64,000 nucleotides of DNA, from assembly GCA_025330725.1 (NCBI GenBank), contig JAIWND010000017.1, positions 496,001 through 560,000 on the forward strand, in the 5' to 3' direction. The position numbers were made by a program, and so were the translations under genes. This document shows positions 9,881-21,120 of the stretch, one piece after another. The notes beneath the pieces are model-generated. The model did no database searches, had not been told where the DNA came from, and saw only the letters and a list, made by a program, of their open reading frames with translations. The stretch comes from Chlamydoabsidia padenii (taxonomy: Eukaryota; Mucoromycota; Mucoromycetes; Mucorales; Cunninghamellaceae). How positions within the stretch are numbered: the first letter of the stretch is position 1; each line of letters opens with the position of its first letter.

Positions 9881-10906
9881 TCAAATGAATTTGGTCACAA
9901 ATGACAAGATTTCATTTCGACTGGCAGCATTACTTGGAACCACGTGCCTATACAAGTATATAAAAAGAAGCAAGTCAGTACTGACACTGTAACCCCGTGT
10001 TATTATTATTTACCCTCCAGTATGTCTTAAAAAGACAGGATGTTCAAAAGCAGCAGCCAGCGTTTCCATTTGTTCCGGAGTGATCAAAACATCCTTTTCA
10101 CCAATCATATGAAGACTTGGAGTTTTGGTTTTGGTAGCAAAGAGTCCAGTTGACACAGATCGTTCAGGAATAAATGAAGCAGATACCATAGCAAATCGAA
10201 AGGGAGGATGATCGAATTCAGGAGGTAGGATATCAGGTAATAAGGTCCGGTTTTCCATAATAGCTGTCAACATGGATGCAAATGAAGCACCTAGTTTTCC
10301 ATTGCAAAGAGGGTCAATACGGAAGAGTTTGCATCAATCGTTGTATAACAATACCTTGTGAGAATCCAAACACACCATCAAATGGTCCCTGTCAATCCCC
10401 CCCCCTCAGAATTAGCACCCAGACAAGTTCAACCTTTTCTTGTTTACCTGTTTGAGTAAAACGTCCTTCACAACATTCATCGATTCTTTAAAGCCAATAA
10501 GAGGTTCGTCATTAGGTGTTTGATCGTCGGTATATACCCACCAACCAAAAGGTTTCAATTCTATCAAAAAAAAGATCAAAGTGAGTGAAGCAATTCAAAG
10601 GTAAAAAAGATGTTACTTTCACATACCTTCGGGTGCAGTTGGATCGGCGGCAGCTTCGCGTAAAGCTTCAGAAGTATGGTCTGGATGGACACTGAGGTGA
10701 GGGGCGGTGATATAAACTAAATCCAACAAAAAAAAAAAAAAAAAAGATAAAATGTGAGTAATGGATCGAGTTTCAAGGTGGTTGGTTCACTTACCCATAT
10801 CAGCGATTTTGTCCAACTTTTTCCGTATGGCGGCTGTCTTTTTCTTAAATACAGCCCCATTTTGAGCCATGCCGTGAAGACAAAGAATTCGCAATTTATT
10901 ATCCAT
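9881..10906 (-). CDS. FSH1-family serine hydrolase (alpha/beta hydrolase)
   Basis: Six exons: 10795-10906, 10627-10716, 10448-10560, 10355-10388 (34 nt), 10014-10290 and 9881-9947. The product starts MDNKLRILCLHGMAQNGAVF, the usual beta1/oxyanion start of FSH hydrolases, and has the nucleophile elbow GFSQGAS, formed only when the 61-nt intron at 10291-10354 is removed. The acid is probably the Asp in HMIGEKDVLI and the base the His in HTGGHVVP at the end. Members (yeast Fsh1-3, human OVCA2) are small esterases of uncertain substrate. The start at 10906 was chosen because upstream in-frame codons run into the promoter, where TTTCAATCCCCG lies about 75 bp away. Confidence 0.87.
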
Positions 10907-10980
10907 GCCGTAAAGAGAAAGAAGAAAGAGAGATTTATGAGCACGGTTTAGATTATAAATCATATTCAGTTCCCGATTAT

Positions 10981-10992
10981 TTTCAATCCCCG
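10981..10992 (-). promoter_or_regulatory. upstream CGGGGATTGAAA motif of the FSH1-like gene
   Basis: Read on the gene strand this is CGGGGATTGAAA, followed 7 bp later by a second, weaker half (ATCGGGAA), about 75 bp before the chosen ATG. It is one instance of the motif found before many genes in this window. Confidence 0.45.
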
Positions 10993-11166
10993 ATATAAAT
11001 GCCCTTTCGACTTTGTATTCTTCTCTCTCTTTATCTTTATAAACATCATTCATTATACAATGCGACTCTTTACATGACCAACATTTTGATACATTCCTTA
11101 TCTTCTGTGGTTATCTTTGATGATGAATTGTTTTACAACTTTCCTCTACACTGGTAAAATAGGAAA

Positions 11167-11682
11167 ATGTATCTCACCTACGCAGAAACATCAACAGACA
11201 AGGACAACAAGAAACCCCCCCCGCATATTTTGACCTATCAAACAGCCCTCAACAACCTCAATAGTAGCTATTCTTTGAAACTTGATTGGTATAGTGTTTA
11301 TACTGGTAATGATAAATTATCTTTTAATATGAAAATAACCAACACATTTATGATTCCTCAGGACGAACAACGATTGTACCACTGCTTCTTTCAAGAGAAT
11401 GCGGTACCATTTGTCAAAGAAAACTAGACACTTATAATACACAAGGTAATAATGACAATGGAAACATCAAAGCTGTATCGACTTTTATGCAAATACCGAC
11501 CGGGACTGCAAGGTAAATCCCAAATGCTATCTACCAATCAAATAACAACCAACTTGGAACATTTATTCTGTAGTACATGGACCATATCTAATAGGTTCCT
11601 ATCAACTATGTATGATCAACCAGTCTCTAACAAAACTTTTGGGGTCGCATTATTCAGCAAAGTCACCCATACAGCAAACTAG
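11167..11682 (+). CDS. small spliced protein of unknown function
   Basis: Three exons (11167-11305, 11362-11512, 11574-11682) with GT-AG introns of 56 and 61 nt join into a 132-codon frame ending in TAG; all three are open in the joined phase, which supports a real gene. The protein has no signal peptide or membrane segment and no motif I know; it contains YSLKLDWYSVYTG, TTIVPLLLSRECGT and LDTYNTQGNNDNGN. In-frame upstream sequence from an ATG at 11074 looks coding for 27 codons but hits TAA at 11155-11157, so the N-terminus may be lost or the start is 11167. It could be a gene remnant. Confidence 0.42.
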
Positions 11683-12559
11683 GGGGGAGGAGGAATCATC
11701 AACATATCATCTCAATTACATCTGAAACATTAATGTGATATATATCACGTTTTGACAAGTAATATGGCATCACCTTGAAGAATGACATGCCTATACCATT
11801 TATAATGTCAGAATATTTGAACAGTTGATCTTCTGATTAAACGATAATACAACCAACTTCTTCTCTTTGTAGATATTCTCAATGCGTAGTGTAGGAACTA
11901 GAATAGGATGCATCAACATTAACTTGAATAGAATAATTAAGTTTTTTTTTTTGCTTAATAAAATGTATAATTACACTGTTTCTTCTTTGAAAGGGCTGGG
12001 AATGTGGTGTAATTTTGTACCGTCATCTATGCCTTTTGGTACATTTTAAAAAAGGCTATCATGTTGATTAACTTTTACAGAAAAAAGAAAACAAAAAAAA
12101 AAAAAGAAATCAAACCTTTTTTATAGTCATTTGATCAATAGGATACATACCGGTAGAATCGGTAAACGAGATATTAGGTGATAATCAATTGGTGTTATCG
12201 GCCAATAGGAGTCGTTGTAATGGAATGACCCAACCTGACTTTTTGCAACCTTCTCTGTTGCAAAGGCGTTGGTAAGGGTTTACTACAATTTGATTGGCCG
12301 ATCAATTTGACTCACCATTAATTTTGCATATCAATGGCTGATTTTTCTTTTTTAAATTCAATCTTTTCTTATTTCTTCCTCTTCCTTCTTCTTCTTCTAC
12401 AATTTACATCCCACGTATCTGTATTCTTATATTCACTGATATAATCACTTCCTTTCACACTTTTATATAAAACGGGGACCACTTCTTATCAACCTTACCT
12501 TATACATAGTAGATCTTCTTCATCTTACATTCCTATACATACACCAACACACAATTACA
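11683..12559. other. intergenic, carrier-gene promoter
   Basis: A/T-rich spacer with poly(A) signals near 11958 and 12080-12110 runs. From about 12170 there are two inverted CCAAT boxes (GGCCAATAG near 12200 and GATTGGCC near 12292), then pyrimidine-rich leader and TATATAAAA near 12463, a plausible TATA box for the carrier gene. No further gene. Confidence 0.45.
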
Positions 12560-13733
12560 ATGTCAGTAGTAGTAGCAAAATCTCAAGTAACCTCAGTACC
12601 AACCCAAACACAACTATTTAAAGGTAAAATAGATAGGAAAAAAATAATAATGCTGAATGAATACTTACTCTTCTTGTGTCTATTTAGATAATTTTATCGC
12701 TGGTGGTGCTGCATTGTCGCTGGCGTACTCCTGTATGCATCCCCTTGATACTATCAAAACTCGAATTCAAGCAAACATGGCAAGCAACTGGAAGGCTATC
12801 TTCTCAAGGGAAACCGCTCGTAGTCTTGGAAAAGGTTTCTTTGTTTCCGCCGCGGGCGCTGCTGGTCAGGTAAATACAAATACAAACAACAAACTAAAAC
12901 ATGATAGAATAATGACTGATCTTCTTTTTTTTTTTTTCTCTCTCTCTTTTTTTCAGGGTGGTGCGCGATTCAGTACATACGAATTTTGTAAAGGTAAGAT
13001 GCTCCCTTCAGTAGCTGACAAGAACAAATCGTGGGCTATTCCGGTAACAGCTCTATCGGCGGTGTTGGGTGATTTGGCTTCCAGTGTCATCAAGGTCCCC
13101 CGAGAAGTTATCACAGCAAAACTACAAACTGATCATTATGGTGCGGGACGTGCCACTGCTGCCCATGTTGTACGACAAACCCTCAAGGAAGAAGGACCCA
13201 AAGGACTCTTTAAAGGATTTTGGCCCATTGCTGCTCGTGATTTACCTTTTATGATCATCCTCCTGGTATCTTATGAAAACTTCAAGGCCTTCCATCATCG
13301 ATCCGTGCGTGAAGACTTTTTCCGAAAAATGAAATCTGCTCGTGCTTATGAACCTCATCAGGTGGTGGCAGGTGCGGCTTTTGAAGAACTGGAGGCGGAT
13401 ATTCCCACTCTCAAAAGTATCATGTATGGTGGTGTCAGTGGATTCTTGGCCGGGTTTTTTACTACTCCTATGGATGTCTTGCGTACAAGAATGATCACAC
13501 AAAAGATCGCTGTCTCTTCTGGTGTTGGTGTTCAACAAGTCACTGTCATGCAAATCGCCAAGGGTATGGTCAATCGGGTAAAGGCAAATAATCAGGGCAC
13601 TTTGAATCAATCTGCGGCTATCTGTCGTACCTTCTTCTCTGGTGCTCTGCCTCGAAGCGCTTGGTGGTTTGGTATCTGTGGTATCTTCTTCCCAACTTAT
13701 GAAACATTAAAATCCATCATGAACCCTCAATAG
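12560..13733 (+). CDS. mitochondrial carrier family protein, SAM-carrier-like
   Basis: Three exons: 12560-12623, 12688-12869 and 12957-13733. The product of about 340 residues has three carrier repeats. The P-x-[DE]-x-x-[KR] signatures are HPLDTIKTRIQ (repeat 1), a divergent VPREVITAKLQ (repeat 2) and TPMDVLRTRMI (repeat 3). Repeat 2 with RVP/KVP-x-E and the following EEGPKGLFKGF..RDLPF resembles the S-adenosylmethionine carrier group (SLC25A26/Pet8), but substrate is only inferred. The inner mitochondrial membrane is the expected site. The long frame starting at 12657 begins inside intron 1; the short first exon with MSVVVAKSQV is preferred because it joins in phase to DNFIAGGAAL. Confidence 0.85.
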
Positions 13734-14801
13734 TCGGTTATATCTCATACACACATTATACATCCATCCCCACACACACTTACATACTTTATTCCCGACT
13801 TGTTTTATATATTTGTATAGTCCCTTTGTTTTATATCTTTACCATCAAAATCCGAACACCTAGTTATTTATATTTTTTTATAAGCATACTTTTTTAATAC
13901 TCAACTCAAAAGCAATAAAGAATATCTCCTTGATCCATATAATACTTACTAAATGACTCCTATGTACATGGTGCTAATCAGAAGCGCCCTAGTTGTTTAT
14001 ATTCACATTCCGACATTTATGCAGATTAACCTCTTCATGTCCCGTCTCTTCTGCATAACTTGGATGCGCCAATGAAATCACTTTAAAGCCACGTGGCTTT
14101 TAAACCTCAATGTTGTACTTTATATACTGTGGTCCAATTGGACAAGGCGTCTGTTTACATTTGACATTCCGATATCTTTTAGGCTCCGATAAAACTCGAT
14201 GTGAGTAAATTTAATTTTTCGTCGATTAAGGTAAACTTTAGCCCGAGTGGCATCCTATGGGCTTCATCTATTAATGCGAACTATGATGGTTATAATTTGA
14301 CAATGCATGGGTTTTGATTAACTGAAACCACATACTTCCCACATAATATTAACTGATATTTCATCCTCTGCTTATTCGACGAAAAATTCAAGTTACTCAC
14401 GAGATGTCCCCAGTTGAGATTTGTGAGTTGCCTAAATTCGATTTCCTCAACACCAGTTCAGAATAGATTAGTATATTGTTAATATGATTATTCAATTTTT
14501 ATCACTTCGCCTAATGCAGAAAGGCTACACATACGGGATTTCAAAATATTATCGTTCTGTTATAATCGGCATGACACCTACAGTATGAGTAATGACCAAC
14601 CTGTTCAAAGCAATAATTTGGTTAAAATCTTTAGTGAACAGTATTTGATTCATTGAATTGCTCATGTTATATAACTCAAGTAAATCTAAATGAAAGATGG
14701 GCAATTATTACTATGGCGGAATTTGAAATTCCAAAAAACATGAAAACCCGCTCGATTTCGTTTTTCCAGTCTCTCTTTCTCTTATCCACTCTCTCGCTAT
14801 A
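13734..14801. other. intergenic, about 1 kb
   Basis: Holds the 3' UTR of the carrier gene (AATAAAG near 13914), then spacer with no convincing ORF on either strand. It includes a perfect 16-bp palindrome at 14085-14100 and two copies of the shared upstream motif (ACGGGATTTCAAAA at 14533 and GGCGGAATTTGAAAT at 14715), the second 73 bp before the Rad7 start. Confidence 0.5.
14085..14100. repeat. 16-bp perfect palindrome with CACGTG core
   Basis: AAAGCCACGTGGCTTT is self-complementary over 16 bp and centres on the E-box CACGTG bound by bHLH factors. It lies 700 bp upstream of the Rad7 gene and 350 bp downstream of the carrier gene, so its target is unclear. Confidence 0.5.
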
Positions 14802-17168
14802 ATGTCTTCCAACAACAACCGATCAAATAGGAACAATCAAAACGGTGGTAATGATGTTAATCGCATAAGGGGCCCAACTTCTGCTTTATCAAGCTTTCTT
14901 CGTGTAAGTAATTAAAAAAAAAGTCATAGTGTCTAAGTTGGCCAAAAGAAAAGACTGGTCTCATTCTTTGACTTTTACTATTGTACTAATATACATATAC
15001 TAATATAAACATTTGTAGGAACATGGTATTCATGTTGAAAATCGTAGCCGTAGGGAAATGGCGGAACGTAGACGTCGACAAAGGGAAGCGGAAGCTACAG
15101 GAAATGACGATCCCGCAGCAACACCAAACGCGACTGATTCTGGTACCGCACCAACCACACCAGATTCCAGTGCAGCACCAACCACACCAACCACTACTAA
15201 TGCAACAGTCAATGAAACAATACTCTATGCACCAAGGACAAGAAGCTCATTGAGAACTCGATCAGCACAGGACCAGGCAATTATGGATTCAGCAACCAGC
15301 AGTAAATCTTCACTCACCAAAACAAAAAAGAAGAAACGACCCTTGGGTGATGACGACAGTGACGACGACGACTTTATGGATCCACAACCGTCTTCTTCTC
15401 GTCCACGGGCTCCAACTGGCCGTATGAAGGTCCTCTTTTGCTCGAAATGTAAACTTCGCTTCACCCGTGGTGTCTCTGATACTTCTGAAGAAACAATGTG
15501 TCCACGATGTGTCTCTGGAAAGGATCCTGCCTCTACTGTTAAAGCACCCAAGAAGCGTATACACACTCACGGTGGAAACAAGAAAGCGTGGTACATGCAT
15601 GGTGTGCAGACCTCCTCTGTCCTGCCTTCATTGCAAGATAGCTGTATCAAGGTAAGTGGGTTGATGGGGATGAAAAAGGGGGTGTATAATAACATTGACC
15701 CGGCTTGATTAACTTGCAATGTTTTATTAGGTTATTACTGATCACATTGATGACGTGGAAGCTTTAGGGAATATTGGCATTATTAACATGGATAAAATCG
15801 CCAAGATCATTTGTCGGAACCGCCAATTAACCAATCGTACAGCTCTACTCTTTATGCAACCTCAACTTGGAGAACTCTCTCTTTACGATTGTACCAGTAA
15901 GTAAACCAATGACATGGCAAACCAAAAAATATGGAAAAGCTAATGATCATTTTAATCTTCCTCTATCTATATAGATGTGGATGTGACAGGATTGAAGAAC
16001 ATTGCCCACTTTTGTCCAAATCTTCGAACTTTGAACCTTCAATATTGTGGTAGAATGACTGATGAGGTGTTGGAACTCTATGGTAGTCATCTCCAAAGCC
16101 TAACCTCAATCACCCTCACTGGCTGCCATCTCGTCACTGAAAACCAATGGATTAAATTCTTTGAAACGATAGGCGATCGACTAGAGGGATTTAGCGTGCG
16201 ACATACCAATCGATTTAAACTGGGCAGCATGAAGGCTTTGGTGACAAACTGCAACAAACTACATCGCCTGGGACTCTCTAGAATTGTTACGATATCAGAT
16301 GACTGGGCGACCACACTCTCAGACAGCGATATTACGACATTGGAAAGCTTGGAATTGGGACAAACTTCAACTGACCCCGGCTCACCTTACACTTTGACAA
16401 CAGGTCCTCTCATAAAAGTACTCGAAAAAAATGGTGGATCGTTAAAGGAATTATCTTTATATGGCTGCACTGACATGACGGACGAATTGTTGGTGAATGG
16501 TATCCTACCTCACTGCACTCAATTACAAAAACTGGTGCTGGATGGCTGCAATCAACTGACTTCGGATGCCTTCAAGTCTCTCTTCTCGAACGACTGGAAA
16601 CTACGACCTACTATTGTCCATCGCCGACCTGTTGTCGGATTGCATCATGTTGCTGTGGCTCGGTGTTTGAATTTTGATGATGATGCATTAAAGGCTTTAT
16701 TGGGGCACTCGGGAAAAGCGCTTACTCATTTGGATATACACAGCTTGGAAAATTTGACGGCGACAGCCCTGGAAAGTATTGCTGGCGACGAAGGTGATAA
16801 CGATGAAAAAGAGAAAAACTTTAGGTTTATCACTGATGGAAAGGACAAAGGCAACAAGTACAAACGATTCAAGATTGGCTCTACTCCTGATTCTCTAACA
16901 AAAACTGTGCCTTCTGCTTGTACCTCATTGGCTTATCTTGACACAAGCTTTGTACGCTCCATGGATGATTATGTTTTGGCTAAATTGATTCGATCATGCT
17001 CTAATCTGAAGCGGATCAATGTATGGGGATGCCATCAGGTAAACAGTATGATTGAAAACAGGATTGCATTCACTCTTAACTTTTATCTTTTTTGCTTTGT
17101 AGATTACTGATACCATTCAAGTACCTCGTCAATTGATCATTGAAGGGCGTGAATTTGTTCCCAAATGA
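14802..17168 (+). CDS. RAD7: DNA repair protein Rad7 (leucine-rich repeats)
   Basis: Five exons: 14802-14903, 15019-15651, 15731-15896, 15975-17038 and 17103-17168. Rad7 works with Rad16 in global-genome nucleotide excision repair and in an Elongin/cullin ubiquitin ligase. The N-terminus is disordered, ending with the Rad7-type GPTSALSSFLREHGI, then a Thr/Ala/Pro-rich and acidic linker with a lysine-rich patch TKTKKKKRP. A zinc ribbon CSKCKLRFT...CPRC follows (about residues 155-185). From about residue 260 on there are cysteine-containing leucine-rich repeats, e.g. LRTLNLQYCGRMTDEVLELY and LKELSLYGCTDMTDELLV, to the end at ...REFVPK. All introns are GT-AG and phases agree. Confidence 0.9.
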
Positions 17169-17511
17169 AGGTAATCTAGTATAATACTCATCCCCCTACC
17201 CCTACTCCTAGTATAGCTTCTTTACATTACACGTTGTTTATGAAAATTCAATAAAGTATTGATTGCTTATTACATTATCAACTCTACTTGTCTTATATGT
17301 ATATTAGTTCAGGATTCGATGTCAAGTGTATAGTGTGATGTTATATGTATGCTTGGATGAATCTGTTGTAAAAACCAACACTGGGTGAAGTATTCAGGGG
17401 TAAAAGGCTTCCATAAATTCAAGCCCCGTCCGGAAAAGAAAAACCAGATCTCTCTTCGTATTTGGGCGCTCCTTCCCTTTGGCTTTATAAAAATCTATTT
17501 GATCAAAAAAG

Positions 17512-18075
17512 ATGGTAAGATGGAGAAAAGAATAACACATGTCGAATTCATGGATAGATGGATGGATGGATGAATTGATGGATGGATGAATTGAAAATAG
17601 ACTAACTCTTTTTTATGGATAGCCTAAACAAGTTTTCGACATTAAGCAATTCCTCGAAATTACCCGTAGAAAGGATGCTGTTTGTAAGTGACGACGAAAT
17701 GATCTAAAGGATGATCTCATCAGACTTGAACCCTTCTAACCTCTCTTTTCTTTTTTTTTTCTTTTTTTTTTTTTTTTTTTTTTTTTTTGTATAATCCATT
17801 CACCTTTACGACGAACGAATATTTACCCGCAAAACAGCCACTCGCGTAAAGAAGAACGGTGACAAATACAAGTTCAAGGTCAGATGCTCTCGCTATCTGT
17901 ACACCCTTGTTGTCAACGACAAGCAAAAGGCCACCAAGCTTCGACAATCCCTTCCTCCTGGTAAGTAACATGACTTTTGGCTGTCTCCCTCAAAAAACAA
18001 AAAAAAAACAAAATACGGTATACTAACAACATCCATCTACTACTTTTTATAGCTCTCAACGTCAAGGATATTTAA
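17512..18075 (+). CDS. RPL38: 60S ribosomal protein eL38
   Basis: Four exons: 17512-17514 (only the ATG), 17623-17683, 17838-17960 and 18053-18075. The joined product starts [20 protein letters not shown], contains [20 protein letters not shown] and ends LPPALNVKDI, matching the about 70-residue eL38 family throughout. The first intron separates ATG from the second codon, common in fungal ribosomal genes. Intron 1 holds a (GATG)n-type tandem repeat at about 17555-17595 and intron 2 a long T-run. AAGCCCCG 85 bp upstream is a variant of the shared upstream motif. Confidence 0.93.
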
Positions 18076-18863
18076 ACGACACTATTAGCTTACTGTATCC
18101 CACATAGTGCTATTTTATATATATCGTCTTAATGCTCGACTTGTAATAAAGGAACTTTTGATTTAATCATCTATTGGTATTATTGTGTTTGTTGGTGGTG
18201 GTGGGGGGGGGGTTGAAATTCGGAAATGGGGATGGTTGTGTAATATTAAACTAGGTATACAAAAAAAAAAGACTTCGCTTGGAGTTGGGTGAATGGCATG
18301 GCATGACAAGTATATTACATGCACACATACACTGTGTGGAGCGATGATCATGTATGATTGTTTAGAGGAGTATCCTGCAAATTAATCAGGCGGCGATTGA
18401 ATTCTGACATCAGCTTGACAATCTTATTGTGGCATATTCCCCAACCTCTTGCCACGAAGAAAACCTATTTGGATTAAATAAGAAGTCATTTTAAATATAT
18501 AAAACATTATTTGTCGTATTGGCTATAATGCAGTTGAATGGCTGGTGTGTGTGTGTGTCAAGATAACAAGTGTACCATAAACAGTTACATATCACATACA
18601 ATACATTGGCGTAATAAAAACAGAGACTTGTCAAACAAATTTAAGCATACATAAAAACGTTATATTGGTTTCAAAGAATGTACACATGGTTTATTATAAT
18701 ATAAAATTGGTAAAATTGATTCTAGTCTATGACATTAATTGTGTGTGGGGGGAGGAAGTAAGGGGTAAATTAAATGTATCAAATGAGGAGGGGATAGTGG
18801 ACAACGATACAGAGAGTAAGAGTACAAAAAAAAAAAAAAAAGTGAGACTATAGGTTATTGATA

Positions 18864-20531
18864 TCATCCACGGTACAACTTTTGCACCAAAAAGCTTGAT
18901 GGGTTATTATTCATCACACGCTGTAATCGTTGAGGATGTCTTATAAAAGTGGATTTCCCTGAAGATGATGATGATTTCGATTCCACCTTGTCCATCTCCA
19001 TGCTCAATGATGTCGATGTTGGTATCAGTTGCTGTTGCTGCATGACGAGAGAGTTCAAGGTGGTGAGAGCTGGCGTCAGAGTGTGATGGATTGGTAGAGA
19101 TGCCTGATGAAACATATTCAATATCCGATCGTTTTCATCAGACCAGTGTGCCGAGCATAAATGATATTCCAGAGGTATCCACATGTTATTCTTTTCCACC
19201 AGTCGACGACGGACCACATGTGATTCAAAGTAAGGACCATGACAAGACGAGCATGTGTTCACAGAGCAAAGATATGATAGGAGACGAGTTGATAATCTGG
19301 CAAGTTTACTAGTCGTTATAGTCGAAAGTAAAAGTGATTTATTCTTCTTTTTTGATTTACAGGTGAATAGACGATTGATTGTTGTTGTTGTTGGTGTTGG
19401 TGATGGTGATGATGACAATGATGATATCACTTTTCGAGCACAAATTTCCATCAAACTGGGAGGGTCATGAGCCAAGTTTATATTCAAAGGGTGATATTCT
19501 TCGTAGTTCAACAAGTTATGACAATAATCCAGTTTTAATCGTCGTAGACTTGATAATTGTGTTATCTCGGCAGGAAGTATGGGTAAAGGATTTCTGGTAA
19601 GATCCATGGTTACCAGTCGTTTCATCCCCGCCATATCAGAAGGTAAAGACGAGAGTCGATTATGAGCTAGTTGAAGAGTACACAAGGAAGACAAGTTGCC
19701 GAGACATGTGATGGATTGTAGTTGGTTGTAAGATAGATCCAATTCAATCAATCTTGTCAAGTATTGTATGGTATTCGGTAGACGTCGGAGTTGATTTCTT
19801 GAGATTAAAAGGATTTCCAATTGCTGTAATTGACCAATACTATCAGGCAATTCAACAAGCTGATTATTGCATCTAATAGAATGAAACAAGTTTATGAGTT
19901 AGCGAGTTGTTCTCCTTTTTTTTTTTATATACATATATAATATATATTTGCCACCAAACCAAATGATGCGCCAAGACATCATTTCCCCCCCTTTTTTATT
20001 ATTATCATCACACAGTGATATGTAGTGTAAAACCACAAACACTTCCTGCTCCTTTAAAACCAGATTTTGTATCCCCCAATGCATCTAATCCCATATTACC
20101 AGCAGCCAATGTCACCCCCCCCCCTCTTCTAATATATGATACTTACAAATTCAGTTTACGTATACCAGTTAATAAACCAATGTTGGGACTAAGGCTAATC
20201 AAAGATCGTCTGGATAGGCAGATATCACGCATGGAAAAGTCTTGAGAGGCCAATGCAACTGCAGCAAATGTGAGTTTTGTTCCAATAGTATAATCAACGT
20301 CATCGTCGTCCATTAAAGTAGAATCATCCAATGTGCTGTCAATCATACCAAAATCTGTCGTTAAACCATGTTTCATTTGTCTTTGCTGTCTTGTTCGTGT
20401 GTTGATGTAATATTGTCGGTCCACGTACAAAATGTCCTGGGCTAGTCGACTGTGAAGTTGGTTTAAAGTCGGTTTTACTGGTTGTTCAAAGACATCTTGA
20501 TCTGCATAACCGGAATCTATTCGGTCAATGT

Positions 20532-20564
<33 letters not shown>

Positions 20565-20898
20565 GATTCAAGGTTGAGATTCTGATATGATAAGCGGCTT
20601 GTAAGTGGTCGTGGTGGTAAGATAAGGAGCAAGCTGAAGAGGTCGAAGGTGTTGACAGTCGCTTTTCCAGTCTACTCGAGGTATCATGAGTAGAGTCGTT
20701 AAACTCCAAGTTGTTATCCAAACCGTAATGTTGAGGGTATAATAGTAAACGTTCACCAATATATGTGTTATATATATCGTCATGATTGTCCACTTTGTTG
20801 AGTTTGTATGAAGTGGTAATACTACTTTCGTCTTTGCTGGTGTCGTACACATAACCAAAGATATAATCCACCTGATTACTTGAAGTCGTTTGACCCAT
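18864..20898 (-). CDS. leucine-rich-repeat protein with C-terminal Cys/His segment
   Basis: Two exons (20147-20898 and 18864-19872) separated by a 274-nt intron, long for this window. The first 170 residues are polar with a poly-Gln run (12 Q). From about residue 225 there are about seven 23-residue LRRs of the Shoc2/Ras-suppressor type (LPDSIGQLQQLEILLISRNQ, LTRLIELDLSYNQLQ, MKRLVTMDLTRNPLPILPAE). The C-terminal part carries CSSCHGPYFESHVV and HLCSAHW, possibly a metal site, and a basic end. Such proteins usually are adaptor/scaffold proteins; no enzyme domain is seen. The intron's reverse strand keeps a 35-codon coding-like stretch, see findings. Confidence 0.78.
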
Positions 20899-21040
20899 TG
20901 AGACAAAAAGGTTGAGGTATGTTCAAGCAACTTTATAAAAAGTTGTTAATGTATAAGAGATTAAAGAAGAGAAGAAGAAAAAGAAGAAAAAGAAGAAAAA
21001 GAAAAAGAAGTGGTTAAGTAAAATCTGAGGGCGTAAAATG

Positions 21041-21052
21041 TCGGGGTTTGAA
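21041..21052 (+). promoter_or_regulatory. shared upstream motif before the LRR gene
   Basis: TCGGGGTTTGAA lies 143 bp before the minus-strand LRR start; a purine-rich (GAA/AAG) tract at 20966-21010 separates it from the start. The motif is on the strand opposite to the gene. Confidence 0.4.
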
Positions 21053-21120
21053 CATTTCCTTTTTGGGTGTTTTAGCGGGTGCTGGTGCATGTATAGTATC
21101 AAACGGTGTATGATATGCAA

